From DAOTVX01 sp034436015 (GTDB lineage: Bacteria; Chloroflexota; Anaerolineae; Anaerolineales; Villigracilaceae), in the NCBI GenBank assembly GCA_034436015.1, contig DAOTWG010000038.1, positions 1 to 60,477 of the forward strand: a stretch of 60,477 bases of DNA, read 5' to 3'. Each line of letters starts with the position of its first letter. Positions within the stretch are counted from its first letter, which is position 1. The position numbers were made by a program, and so were the translations under genes. Under the pieces are notes generated by a model that was not told the DNA's origin, did not search any database, and worked only from the letters and a program-made list of their open reading frames with translations. Below are positions 17,417 to 25,745 of the stretch, in pieces.

Positions 17417-19006
17417 TTACCTCTCCCATACCCATGCGCCGCCAACCATAGCAGCAGACGGCTGCAGCGCAGCAAGAGCCTCCGGTGGGCAAGCAAAGGG
17501 ATCTGTATCTAGGACAATCAAGTCGGCCAGACGGCCCGGCGCAAGTTTCCCTAGCCGGTCTTCCCAACCAGCCGCGTAGGCCGATCCTTGTGTGTAGGCT
17601 GTCAGCGCTTCCATCAAGGTCAGACGCTCCTCCGGATGCCAGCCCTCCGCGGCTGGAAATCCATCGAAACGGCGACGCGTAACAGAGGCATACAACCCCA
17701 AAAACGGATTCGGCGAATCCGCTGGCGCATCAGAGCCAAACGCCAATTTCGCTCCAGAACGCAGCAAGGTTCGCCAGCCATATGCCTTTCGTGGATGTTC
17801 TCCCAGGAGTTGGATGGCCATCGTCATATCCGACAAGACATGGGCCGGCTGCATGGAAGCAGTCAGTCCAAGTTCCGCCAGGCGCGGCACATCCACAGGA
17901 TGGATCAATTGGACATGTTCTATGCGATGACGGCGCGCCGGCAAACGATGTTCACGTTCATACGTGCGCAGCAGTGTCAATCCATCTAACACGAGACGGT
18001 TCGCGGCATCCCCAATCGCATGGATAGCCAAGCTGAAACCGCCTTGGGCTGCCCGCACACCACACTCGAAAAGGTCATCCGCTTTCAAGAATAGGATACC
18101 ACGATTCTGCGGCTCGTCAACATAGGAATCGAGCAGAGCGGCTGTGTGAGCACCCAGCGCGCCATCGGCAAAGAGTTTCACCGGCCCCACCCGCAAGAAA
18201 TCATCTCCCATGCCCTCACGCAAACGACAAAGCAAGACATCTTCTAAGTCCTGGAACGGAATCGCCTTAAGCACACGCAACTGCAACTCGCCACGTCGCT
18301 GAAGAATTTGCAACGCACGGAAACAAAGCGCGGAATCAAAGTCATGGACTCCCGTCAGGCCAAGTCGCCATAGCGAAGGCAAGGCCTTGCGAATCGAATC
18401 GGCCAGCGCGTCGGCAGATGGAGGCGGAATAGCAGCCTCCACCAGATGCATGGCGCTCTCCAGTAAGATACCGCTGGGATGCCCTCGTTCATCCCTTTGA
18501 ATACAGCCTCTTGGGGGGTCGGGGGTAGAGGAATGAATCTTGGCCCTGCGCAATGCCAGTGTATTCACCCAGGCCGCATGCAACGATCTGGCCGTCAGGT
18601 ATACGGGATTAGCCGGAGAAACCTGATCTAAATCGGCCGCCGTCGGCCAACGCTCCCCCCCTGCATCTCGCCAAACATGTTGGTCCCATCCATGTCCCAA
18701 CAGCCATTCGCCCGGCAAGAGGCGGCGGGCACGAGCCTCTACCCGACGCAGACATTCTTCCTTTGTCGCTGTCGCGCAATCCATCCATTGCAAGCGTAAA
18801 GCGTACTGTTGCAGATGAAAATGGGAATCCATCAAGCCAGGTAGGATCATTCGCCCGCCCATATCTTGCCTCTCGGCCTCCACGCCTCCTGCCAAAAGTT
18901 CCTCCCCTCCTACTGCCACAATACGATCCCCATCCATGACCAACACCGAGGCCCGCGGACGTTGGGGATGAAGCGTGTAAATCAAAGCGTTATAAAGTAT
19001 CCTCAC
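17417..19006 (-). CDS. Amidohydrolase, YtcJ-like (metallo-dependent hydrolase)
   Basis: The 529-residue product belongs to the amidohydrolase superfamily: an N-terminal beta-sandwich, the metal-binding LPGLMDSHFHLQQ, KLFADGALGAHTA with the active-site Lys, AIHAIGDAANR, RHRIEHVQ and FGSDAPADSPNP. Members act on amides or imides; the substrate is unknown. The GTG at 19006 is chosen because GCGAGG is five bases upstream; a TTG at 19021 lacks a ribosome site. It is the first gene of the signalling operon that runs down to 13213, an odd partner for two kinases. Confidence 0.87.
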   Translation of the reverse strand: MRILYNALIYTLHPQRPRASVLVMDGDRIVAVGGEELLAGGVEAERQDMGGRMILPGLMDSHFHLQQYALRLQWMDCATATKEECLRRVEARARRLLPGEWLLGHGWDQHVWRDAGGERWPTAADLDQVSPANPVYLTARSLHAAWVNTLALRRAKIHSSTPDPPRGCIQRDERGHPSGILLESAMHLVEAAIPPPSADALADSIRKALPSLWRLGLTGVHDFDSALCFRALQILQRRGELQLRVLKAIPFQDLEDVLLCRLREGMGDDFLRVGPVKLFADGALGAHTAALLDSYVDEPQNRGILFLKADDLFECGVRAAQGGFSLAIHAIGDAANRLVLDGLTLLRTYEREHRLPARRHRIEHVQLIHPVDVPRLAELGLTASMQPAHVLSDMTMAIQLLGEHPRKAYGWRTLLRSGAKLAFGSDAPADSPNPFLGLYASVTRRRFDGFPAAEGWHPEERLTLMEALTAYTQGSAYAAGWEDRLGKLAPGRLADLIVLDTDPFACPPEALAALQPSAAMVGGAWVWER

Positions 19007-19106
19007 ATGAGCCTCGCTCAATGTGAAATTGAAATTTGGTGTGGTCTCAGAGTGATGGAATGTTTGTAAACGAGCAACTTACATTTGGCCGCTATCTGGA
19101 ATTTGT

Positions 19107-19116
19107 ATTGTAGCAC
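19107..19116 (-). promoter_or_regulatory. Extended -10 promoter GTGCTACAAT of the amidohydrolase operon
   Basis: On the minus strand TGC precedes TACAAT (19112 down to 19107). The predicted start is near 19100, about 94 bases before the GTG at 19006. No good -35 is visible. Confidence 0.55.
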
Positions 19117-19361
19117 AACTGTCTAAAGAGAACAGCCGCCCACCCCGGCCTAGACTGGGCAATCATCCGGCTTGCCGAAAACGCTCTCTGACAGGTGTAC
19201 CAGGTTGTGTGTTCTCAATCCCGGAAACAAAACCTATCGAACCCGTAAACACCTTGTGACCCGGCGACACGGTAGAAATCCATCCGGCCACGAATCCCGG
19301 CATTTCTCTGCCTCTTCTATCACGGCATGAATCCTTATCATGTTGGTTTTGGAGTCTTCCC

Positions 19362-19390
19362 TTGACACAGCCGCTTGCTGAGGGTAAAGT
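19362..19390 (+). promoter_or_regulatory. Sigma-A promoter upstream of the ECF sigma gene
   Basis: TTGACA (19362-19367), 17-bp spacer, TAAAGT (19385-19390). The start is near 19397, giving an unusually long leader of about 235 bases before the sigma gene. Confidence 0.7.
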
Positions 19391-19397
19391 AAGAAGC

Positions 19398-19631
19398 GTT
19401 CAGCGTTGCTCCTCGCCGCCTACAAGCACATCGCGAAGAGAATAAGGGGCGGGTTAAAGTTCGCGCTGCATCCCTTCTGCTCTGCTCCCCGACTGCCATC
19501 TATCCTGCAGGCGCCCCTTCCACTAGAGCGCAGAGATTGTCCTCTGCACGAACAGGCAGAAGAGCAAGCACGAAACTTTTGGCGTTTGGTGGGGTTTCTA
19601 TTAAAAAATCCCACCGGTCTGGTGAGTCAAG
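19398..19631 (+). other. Long leader region before the ECF sigma gene
   Basis: No convincing gene is seen. An in-frame stretch from 19406 lacks a family resemblance and runs into the sigma gene. A hairpin GGTGGG (19588-19593) / CCCACC (19610-19615) with a 16-base A/T-rich loop lies just before the start codon. I see no T-box or known riboswitch pattern. The rest of the gap 19022-19361 holds only the promoter of the opposite operon. Confidence 0.4.
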
Positions 19632-20198
19632 TTGCCCGAAAACTGCACCGAAGAAGAATTGCTGGCACGCGCCTCACAGGGAGACCGGGAGGCTTTTGGC
19701 GCCCTCTACGAGAAATACGTAGAGCGGATCTTTAACTATGTTTACTATCGTACTGGGAACGTCCACGACGCCGAAGACTTGACGGCGCGTGTTTTCTACC
19801 GTGCTTTGAATCACATTCATCGCTACGATCATCGCGGCTTACCTTTTTCCGCCTGGCTGTATCGCATCGCGCACAACTTGGTCGCAAACTGGCATCGCGA
19901 CCAAAGCCGCCACCCGGAAATCCCGCTCGCCGACGCACCGGATGCCTACTACAAAGGCGAGGCGCCCGAATCGCGTTTGATTCAGAATCAAGAACGCGAA
20001 GAGTTGCTTAAATTAATCCGTCGCCTGCCTCCCGAACGTCAACATCTCCTGATTTTGAAGTTCGTGGAGAACCTCTCCAATGCGGAAATCGCGCAAATCA
20101 TGGGTCGCAGCGAGGGTGCAATAAAAAGCCTCTACCACCGCACCTTGCTCGCATTGCGGAAAGCAAGCGACGGCTTCGGTCTTTCAGAAGGAGAATAA
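19632..20198 (+). CDS. ECF-type RNA polymerase sigma factor
   Basis: The 188-residue product has region 2 (ELLARASQGDREAFGALYEKYVERIFNY split across residues 8-35; DAEDLTARVF; LPFSAWLYRIAHN) and region 4 (LPPERQHLLILKFVENLSNAEIAQIMGRSEGAIKS). The only start in frame after the preceding stop is the TTG at 19632, with GGTGAG upstream. No anti-sigma gene of classical type follows; instead a degV and a small single-span membrane protein gene follow with gaps of two bases, so the last could be a minimal anti-sigma factor. Confidence 0.9.
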   Translation: MPENCTEEELLARASQGDREAFGALYEKYVERIFNYVYYRTGNVHDAEDLTARVFYRALNHIHRYDHRGLPFSAWLYRIAHNLVANWHRDQSRHPEIPLADAPDAYYKGEAPESRLIQNQEREELLKLIRRLPPERQHLLILKFVENLSNAEIAQIMGRSEGAIKSLYHRTLLALRKASDGFGLSEGE

Positions 20199-20200
20199 AC

Positions 20201-21046
20201 ATGTTGCATATTGTTACCGACAGCGCGGCCGACATGCCCCCTGAATGGATAAAGGAATTTGGCATTGAGGTCATCCCGGTCAATATCCATTTCGGCGAGC
20301 GCACCTATCTGAAAGGCGTGGATCTTTCCAACGAGGGTTTCTACCACCTCGTAGAGGAGAGCGGGACGATTCCCAAGACATCCCAGCCAACCCCTTTTCA
20401 ATTTTCCCAGTTCTACCAGCGAATCGCGCAAGCCGGTCATACCATCCTATCCATCCATGTCACCAGCAAACTCTCTGGTACGTTCGAATCGGCCGTCGCG
20501 GCAGCACGCGAACTGGCAGGCAAGTTCAACATCATTCCTTTCGATTCGCTCTGTGGTTCAGCGGCAGTAGGGATGATGTGCCGAGAGGCGCGGTTAATGG
20601 AGCGCGCCAAAGCCTCCTTGCAGCAAATCCTCGCCCGGCTGGATGAGATTCGCCGAACAGTGCGGATCGCTTTGACCCTCAACACGTTGGATTACGCGCG
20701 CATGAGTGGAAGAGTGAACACCATTCAAGCCGCGCTTGCCTCCCTGTTAAACGTCAAGCCCATTATTACCCTGCGCGAAGGCGTGCTGGAAATGACCGAA
20801 CGTGTCCGCACCCGCAATCGGGCGCTGGAGCGATTGGTTGAAATCCTGCACCAACATTTTGGGCAGCAGCGCGTCCATATGGCAATCGTCCACGCGCGCG
20901 ACAAGGAGGCTGCTGAGGTGTTAAAAGAGAAAGCAGAAGCGTTGTTTAACATCGCCGACCTTATCATTACAGAACTTTCCATCGGCATTGCCGCGAATCT
21001 CGGACCAGGGACGGCAGGACTCATTGCTTACCCGAGCAAAGAGTAA
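20201..21046 (+). CDS. DegV family fatty-acid-binding protein
   Basis: The 281-residue product shows the DegV pattern: VTDSAADMP at the N-terminus, TSQPTP, HVTSKLSGTFESA and a C-terminal GIAANLGPGTAGL. DegV/FakB proteins bind a fatty acid and in Firmicutes present it to the kinase FakA; no fakA is in the window. AGAAGGAGA precedes the ATG. It starts two bases after the sigma stop. Confidence 0.92.
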   Translation: MLHIVTDSAADMPPEWIKEFGIEVIPVNIHFGERTYLKGVDLSNEGFYHLVEESGTIPKTSQPTPFQFSQFYQRIAQAGHTILSIHVTSKLSGTFESAVAAARELAGKFNIIPFDSLCGSAAVGMMCREARLMERAKASLQQILARLDEIRRTVRIALTLNTLDYARMSGRVNTIQAALASLLNVKPIITLREGVLEMTERVRTRNRALERLVEILHQHFGQQRVHMAIVHARDKEAAEVLKEKAEALFNIADLIITELSIGIAANLGPGTAGLIAYPSKE

Positions 21047-21048
21047 GT

Positions 21049-21306
21049 ATGAAAACACCCGAACACTCGCTTTCCTCCCTCGAACATGTCTTGCAAAGGG
21101 CTTTCCAGCGCGTCGCGCCGCCCCCGCGCTTCGTGCGCGGCCTTGGACGCAAGATACAGGTGATGCCCCCGCGTCCCATCGTCGGTAAGGCAAACGGGAT
21201 GACGTTTTTCTTGCTGGTGATTCTTGTCGGCGCTCTTTTGATGGGTACGGTAGGCGTCCTACTTGCCCGCCTACTGCGGCGCCACTCCATCCTTCCCCGA
21301 ACCTGA
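21049..21306 (+). CDS. Small single-span membrane protein in the sigma operon
   Basis: The 85-residue product is not recognised. Residues 9-40 are a basic amphipathic stretch (LEHVLQRAFQRVAPPPRFVRGL), residues about 51-73 form one transmembrane helix, and a short basic tail (RLLRRHS) follows. The PPxxFRxxL-like stretch before a single span recalls the region preceding the span in some Chloroflexota anti-sigma-like proteins. Its position, last in a sigma-degV operon before a strong terminator, supports a membrane tether or regulator of the sigma factor; this is inference. Confidence 0.7.
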   Translation: MKTPEHSLSSLEHVLQRAFQRVAPPPRFVRGLGRKIQVMPPRPIVGKANGMTFFLLVILVGALLMGTVGVLLARLLRRHSILPRT

Positions 21307-21332
21307 GCGATTGCGAGTCGTTGTCAGGCAAA

Positions 21333-21362
21333 GCAGGCCTCTCGTTTCCACGAGAGGCCTGC
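21333..21362. terminator. Bidirectional hairpin between convergent genes
   Basis: A perfect 12-bp stem (21333-21344 with 21351-21362), loop TTTCCA, lies between the stop codons of the small membrane protein and purF. T-tracts on either side are weak. Confidence 0.75.
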
Positions 21363-21367
21363 CCGTT

Positions 21368-22780
21368 TCATCGTACTGCTTGCTCGAAGCCGGTCTTGAC
21401 CGAGGCCATGTCCACATCCAGGGGATAGCGACCGGTAAAGCACGCTTGGCAATATCCCTCCGTGCGTCCAACTGCTCGCATCATCCCCTCCAATGAAAGG
21501 TAGTACAGGCTATCGGCTCCAATAAACCGACGAATCTCTTCCACAGAGCGCTTGTATGCGATCAACTCCTCATGCGTGCCCATATCGATTCCCATATAAC
21601 AGGGGCTGATAATCGGCGGGCACGTAATGCGCACATGGACCTCCTCCGCCCCCGCCTCGCGCAGCAAGCGCACGATCGGGCCAATCGTATTCCCTCGCAC
21701 GATGGAGTCATCAATCATGATGACACGTTTGCCAAGCACATTTTCATTGATGACGTTGATTTTCAATGCCACGCCGCGCTTACGCAGGGAATCGGTCGGT
21801 TCGATAAATGTACGTCCAACATAGCGATTCTTGATAAACCCATCGTTGTACGGAAGGCCGGACTCGGTCGCGTAGCCGATTGCCGCAGGGATAGACGAAT
21901 CTGGCACCGGAATAACGACATCGGCTTCGACTGGTTGCTCACGCGCCAGCTCACGGCCCAGGTATTGGCGCACTTGATGGACACTGCGTCCATCCCAAAC
22001 TGCATCCGGCCGAGCAAAATAAATCATCTCGAAGACACACAGCGCCAACGGCTTCTTGGGCTCAAGAGCCTGAGTCACAACCAAAGCGCCCTCACGCAGC
22101 GAGACGATTTCGCCCGGTTTTACTTCACGGATCGCGCGGCAGCCTAACGTACGTAGCGCGCCGGTCTCAGAAGCCGCCGCGTAACCGCCGCTGGGAAGAA
22201 GCCCAACACTCAAGGGGCGAAAACCCCATGGATCGCGCGCCGCGTAGACGCCATCGCGCGTCAATAAGACAATAGAATATGCGCCGTGCCATTCTGCCAT
22301 GCAAACCTTAAGGCGTTCCTCCCAGGTCTTGCCGCGCGCTCGCGCCAGCATCATGGTCATCACTTCGCTATCCGATGATGCAGAAAGTCCTACCCCCTCC
22401 TCCAACAAACGTTGCCGCAATAGAGCCGAGTTAACGAGGTTGCCATTATGCCCCAACGCTAAAGGGCCATGCAACGTCTCCACCACAAACGGCTGCACGT
22501 TGCGAATGGAGGGCGACCCAGTCGTCGAATAGCGTGTATGCCCAATTGCGTAATGTCCCTGCAATGCCGAGAGATTTGCTTGATTGAAGACTTGCGAAAT
22601 GAGCCCAACATCCTTGTGCACGCGCATGGTCACACCGTCGGAGACAGCGATGCCGGCTGCCTCCTGACCACGGTGTTGTAGCGCAAACAGGCCAAAGAAG
22701 GCCATGGTCGCCACATCCTCGTTCGGGGCAAAGACGCCGATAATGCCACACGCCTCTCTCGGCGACTCGTCAACGTTCAT
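21368..22780 (-). CDS. purF: Amidophosphoribosyltransferase
   Basis: The 470-residue product makes 5-phosphoribosylamine from PRPP and glutamine, the first step of purine synthesis. A ten-residue propeptide precedes the glutaminase Cys11 (REACGIIGVF). The PRPP-binding segment VIMIDDSIVRGNT and cysteines of the B. subtilis-type Fe-S cluster (ITCPP, YCQACFTGRYP) are visible. It follows purE by ten bases and is the last gene of the tRNA-Glu/purE/purF unit. Confidence 0.95.
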   Translation of the reverse strand: MNVDESPREACGIIGVFAPNEDVATMAFFGLFALQHRGQEAAGIAVSDGVTMRVHKDVGLISQVFNQANLSALQGHYAIGHTRYSTTGSPSIRNVQPFVVETLHGPLALGHNGNLVNSALLRQRLLEEGVGLSASSDSEVMTMMLARARGKTWEERLKVCMAEWHGAYSIVLLTRDGVYAARDPWGFRPLSVGLLPSGGYAAASETGALRTLGCRAIREVKPGEIVSLREGALVVTQALEPKKPLALCVFEMIYFARPDAVWDGRSVHQVRQYLGRELAREQPVEADVVIPVPDSSIPAAIGYATESGLPYNDGFIKNRYVGRTFIEPTDSLRKRGVALKINVINENVLGKRVIMIDDSIVRGNTIGPIVRLLREAGAEEVHVRITCPPIISPCYMGIDMGTHEELIAYKRSVEEIRRFIGADSLYYLSLEGMMRAVGRTEGYCQACFTGRYPLDVDMASVKTGFEQAVR

Positions 22781-22790
22781 TCACACCACT

Positions 22791-23285
22791 CTACCCTAGT
22801 GTGCTGTCGCTCTCGATGATACCGTTTCTTTGCTTTTCCTGAAAAGATTGCACGGCGGCGCGCACATCTTCCTCCACCAGACCGAGCATTTTGGCCGCCA
22901 ACAGCGCGGCGTTCGCCGGCTCGAGCACAACAGCCGGTGCCACACCGGAAGGCATGCGCAACGACGAAAAGACATCAGCGCCGCCGAAGGCCTCCGCAGA
23001 TGGCGGGCAGGCAATCACCGGCGCACTCACTGCTGCATCCACGAAACCGCTCAGAGCGTTGCTTCGTCCGGCAACCGTCACGTACACTTTCGGACGCGGA
23101 TCTGCTTCATACTCACGCAACATTTGGAGAACATGCTCCGGGGTCTTATGCGCGGAACCAATACGCAAGATGGTCTCCAGACCATACTCCTGACAAGCCT
23201 GGGCAATCTTCTGACTATGTTCCCTATCTGCTTTGGAACCCATCAGAATCACCACCAGCGGGCTTGTATCGCTTCCGTTTCCCAT
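22791..23285 (-). CDS. purE: AIR carboxylase, class II-type PurE
   Basis: The 164-residue product has the PurE fold. The segments RIGSAHKTPEHV, VAGRSNALSG, VIACPPSAE and DVFSSLRMPSGVAP resemble the class II enzymes (PAICS-like, which carboxylate AIR directly with CO2) more than class I N5-CAIR mutases, which carry SAHRTP and GAGGAAHLPG. No purK is nearby, which agrees. GGAGC lies seven bases before the ATG. The class assignment rests on remembered motifs, not on an alignment. Confidence 0.9.
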   Translation of the reverse strand: MGNGSDTSPLVVILMGSKADREHSQKIAQACQEYGLETILRIGSAHKTPEHVLQMLREYEADPRPKVYVTVAGRSNALSGFVDAAVSAPVIACPPSAEAFGGADVFSSLRMPSGVAPAVVLEPANAALLAAKMLGLVEEDVRAAVQSFQEKQRNGIIESDSTLG

Positions 23286-23323
23286 GCTTAACGCTCCTTT
23301 ACTGTAAAGTTTAAAATAACTTG

Positions 23324-23396
23324 TGCCCCCATGGAGATTCGAACTCCAGTTTTGGCCTTGAAAGGGCCGCGTCCTAGTCCTCTAGACGATGGGGGC
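23324..23396 (-). tRNA. tRNA-Glu (anticodon TTC)
   Basis: On the minus strand a full cloverleaf is readable: acceptor GCCCCCA, D arm with TCTAGAGGACTAGGA, anticodon stem-loop with loop CTTTCAA (anticodon TTC), and T arm with GTTCGAATC. The acceptor pairs as GCCCCC/GGGGGC. The CCA end is not encoded (ACA follows). Confidence 0.95.
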
Positions 23397-23434
23397 GCAA
23401 AGTCGCTAGCCTAAGAAACGGCAAAGCGGGCTGG

Positions 23435-23463
23435 ATTTTACCATTTCCGCCGGACGTGGTCAA
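23435..23463 (-). promoter_or_regulatory. Promoter of tRNA-Glu and the purEF genes
   Basis: On the minus strand TTGACC (23463-23458), 17-bp spacer ending in TGG, and TAAAAT (23440-23435). The start is near 23428, about 32 bases before the tRNA. No terminator is seen between the tRNA and purE. Confidence 0.8.
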
Positions 23464-23468
23464 GCAAC

Positions 23469-24005
23469 TCAAGGGGACTTCTTCTGAATTTGCGCCAGCA
23501 AATCCACATGCTTGCGGTTAAACAGAATCACCGGACTCTCAATTTTGAGCAAGGGGATCAGACTGGCAGTGAGCAGCGCATCATACAGCGGCACGAAGTC
23601 GCGGATTCCCTCTACCATAATCGTGGAAAAGTCAAACCGTCCGGCCCACTCCAGCGTGCCCTCCAACTCATAGACAGGCGTTACGACTCGAATCGGGTAA
23701 TGGTTCACGCTCTGATAGCCACCTCGTGCAATAGCTTGCGGCCCTAAATCTTCCCGCCTCGTCAGGCAGACCGCAAAGACGCTCGGTTTGACCAGATCCA
23801 TGACAGCATAGTCGCCAACCAACTTGCTGGGCATGTGCAGCCGAGCCAGTTTCGCTTCCATGACCTCCATGAAGGAGCTGGTAGTATCGTTCATTAACCC
23901 CATGACACCGCTTGGAGGCACCATGATCTTCCCGACGATACGGTAACTAGGCGTGAGGAAATCAGCGGTCACCAGGCGTTTGGTGGAGGAGGTAACTTCC
24001 GGCAT
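23469..24005 (-). CDS. Conserved-looking protein of unknown function
   Basis: The 178-residue product is soluble, without a signal peptide or clear motif. I do not recognise it. It opens with TSSTKRLVTADFLTPSYRIVGKI, has a mixed alpha/beta composition and several hydrophobic strands, and ends KHVDLLAQIQKKSP. The ATG at 24005 has AAGGA ten bases upstream; the frame is open further upstream but only with low-complexity Arg-rich sequence that overlaps the next gene. It follows the zinc-finger gene by 22 bases in the lepB operon. Confidence 0.75.
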   Translation of the reverse strand: MPEVTSSTKRLVTADFLTPSYRIVGKIMVPPSGVMGLMNDTTSSFMEVMEAKLARLHMPSKLVGDYAVMDLVKPSVFAVCLTRREDLGPQAIARGGYQSVNHYPIRVVTPVYELEGTLEWAGRFDFSTIMVEGIRDFVPLYDALLTASLIPLLKIESPVILFNRKHVDLLAQIQKKSP

Positions 24006-24027
24006 ATCCGGGTATCCTTCCCGCTCT

Positions 24028-24315
24028 CTATTTGACCGCCGGGCGCGCCGTTGACGGCGGTTCCGTTGGCGGCGTGCCCCGTCTGCGGACCGAAGGCGGG
24101 CGGCCCGCATCGGGATTAAGCAAAATGGAAAGCCAGGATACGGCACGGCTATCGTATTCACGCCGTCCACACACATCGCACACCCAGGCCGGAAAATTCG
24201 GCACGGTGACCAATTCTCCGTCCAACCAGGTGAAATAGGTCACGAAGCGCAACCGCATCACTCCGGCCGCACAGTCATTACAAGGACGAGAGGCCTCACG
24301 AAACTCTTCGCTCAT
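24028..24315 (-). CDS. YgiT-type zinc finger protein
   Basis: The 95-residue product has two CxxC pairs (PCNDC near residues 12-15 and VCDVCG near 45-50), the spacing of YgiT/MqsA-type zinc fingers, and a proline/arginine-rich tail. No helix-turn-helix of the MqsA antitoxin type and no toxin gene are present, so a toxin-antitoxin role is not supported. It starts in an ATGA overlap with deoC. Confidence 0.75.
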   Translation of the reverse strand: MSEEFREASRPCNDCAAGVMRLRFVTYFTWLDGELVTVPNFPAWVCDVCGRREYDSRAVSWLSILLNPDAGRPPSVRRRGTPPTEPPSTARPAVK

Positions 24316-25076
24316 GACTCATCTCCCGGCAACATCGCTTCCCGAAGAATGTCCACACCTGCACTGACGCCCAGGCGGTTTGCCCCCGATGCAATCATAG
24401 TCAACGCGTCGCGCAACGTCCGGATTCCACCCGCCGCTTTAACACCCAGCGATTCGCCCACAACACAGTGCAGTAAAGCAACATCCTCTGCCGTCGCTCC
24501 GGCTGGCCCAAAGCCAGTCGAGGTCTTGACGAAATCCGCACCCGCAGCGCGCGCCAGAAGGCCGGCAAGGATCTTCTCATAACGGCTGAGCAGCGCCGTT
24601 TCAAGAATCACTTTTACTTTGGCGCCTCGCGCGTGCGCCTCCTCCGTCACGGCCAGAATATCGTTCAACACCAGGGCATAATCGCCGCCTTTCAGTGCCC
24701 CTAGGTTGATCACCATATCCACTTCGCCGGCTCCTAATTCAATGACCGTCTGGGTCTCTCGTGCTTTAAGTTCAGGCAACGTCGCGCCCAACGGAAAAGC
24801 CACTACCGAGCACACGCCAACCTCACTACTCGACAAGAGACTGCGCGCCAGCGATACATACAAAGGATTGACGCACACGGTCGCAAAATGGTAACGCGCG
24901 GCCTCTGCGCATAACGCCTTGATCTGCTCTGCTGTGGCCTCGGGTTTGAGCAAGGTTAAGTCCATCCAGCGCGCCAGTTCCACTCCCCGCGGCGCGGTCG
25001 GGCATTGCAGGCGAGGGGGTAACTCCTGCTCATAGGATTCCGCCAGCGAAAGAATCTCTTGCAAAGTCATGCTCAT
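24312..25076 (-). CDS. deoC: Deoxyribose-phosphate aldolase
   Basis: The 254-residue product has DeoC landmarks: MDLTLLKPEAT, the VDMVINLGALK segment, KVKVILET, and FVKTSTGF with the Schiff-base Lys. It cleaves 2-deoxyribose 5-phosphate to glyceraldehyde 3-phosphate and acetaldehyde in deoxynucleoside salvage. The ATG at 25076 forms an ATGA overlap with lepB; another Met two codons later is also possible. Confidence 0.93.
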   Translation of the reverse strand: MSMTLQEILSLAESYEQELPPRLQCPTAPRGVELARWMDLTLLKPEATAEQIKALCAEAARYHFATVCVNPLYVSLARSLLSSSEVGVCSVVAFPLGATLPELKARETQTVIELGAGEVDMVINLGALKGGDYALVLNDILAVTEEAHARGAKVKVILETALLSRYEKILAGLLARAAGADFVKTSTGFGPAGATAEDVALLHCVVGESLGVKAAGGIRTLRDALTMIASGANRLGVSAGVDILREAMLPGDES

Positions 25077-25699
25077 GGCGCAGCAAGGACAGGTCGGTCT
25101 CGACTCAAGAGCGACAATTGCGGAATCGGCCAATACACCAACTCCGCTCTGCCAATGACATTCTTGAGAGGTACAAAACCCCAGGCATGCGAATCGGAGG
25201 AATGATTACGGTTATCGCCCAACACGAAGAGTGTATCGGAGGGGACTTCCCACTCCCCTGTATACGAAGGCTTGAATTTCAGATACGGTTCGCTCAGCGA
25301 TATGCCGTTAACGTAAACCACTCCCCCCTCTATTTTCACTCGTTCGTCCGGCAAGCCAATCACGCGCTTGATATAATCCTGATACCGCTCCTCGACAGCC
25401 GGAAAACCGATTGCCCGTTCCCAAAAGTTCTCTTCGGGGTACATCGGCGGGCGAAATACAATCACATCGCCTCGTCGTGGCTCGCTCCACAGGTACGCCA
25501 GACGATTCACTAAAACGTAATTGCCGTCTTCCAGGGTAGGCTGCATCGAGAAGCCATCAACACGCACCCGCACCGAAATCAAGTTGATTGTCATGAAGAT
25601 AACGACCGCCAGAATCAATGTTTCCAGCGTCTCTAGCAGAAAACGCTTCCAGCTCACCGGCTGCGACCGTTCCTGGGTGGGAATGGTTTCGGCATCCAT
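25073..25699 (-). CDS. lepB: Signal peptidase I
   Basis: The 208-residue product has one N-terminal transmembrane helix (LETLETLILAVVIFMTINLI), the catalytic Ser in GFSMQPTL, the catalytic Lys in YIKRVIGLP, and VLGDNRNHSSDSH. It removes signal peptides at the outer face of the membrane. The ATG at 25699 is chosen because a -10 sequence lies at 25751-25746, so the transcript starts near 25738, and GGAGCG precedes this ATG; the earlier in-frame ATG at 25747 overlaps the -10 itself. Confidence 0.93.
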   Translation of the reverse strand: MDAETIPTQERSQPVSWKRFLLETLETLILAVVIFMTINLISVRVRVDGFSMQPTLEDGNYVLVNRLAYLWSEPRRGDVIVFRPPMYPEENFWERAIGFPAVEERYQDYIKRVIGLPDERVKIEGGVVYVNGISLSEPYLKFKPSYTGEWEVPSDTLFVLGDNRNHSSDSHAWGFVPLKNVIGRAELVYWPIPQLSLLSRDRPVLAAP

Positions 25700-25745
25700 T
25701 GGTTGTTCGCTCCGCAACAGGTCCGACAACTCTACCTCTATGACC

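Noticed and set aside
19397..19631. A T-box or other riboswitch in the long leader of the sigma gene
   Set aside because: The conserved T-box sequence TGGNACCGCG and other known cores are absent; only one short hairpin is present.
19406..19735. A 109-residue gene before the sigma factor
   Set aside because: It has no recognisable features, a poor start and a large overlap with the well-supported sigma gene.
24028..24315. YgiT-type protein as an MqsRA toxin-antitoxin module
   Set aside because: No toxin gene of MqsR/RelE type is adjacent and the DNA-binding half is missing.
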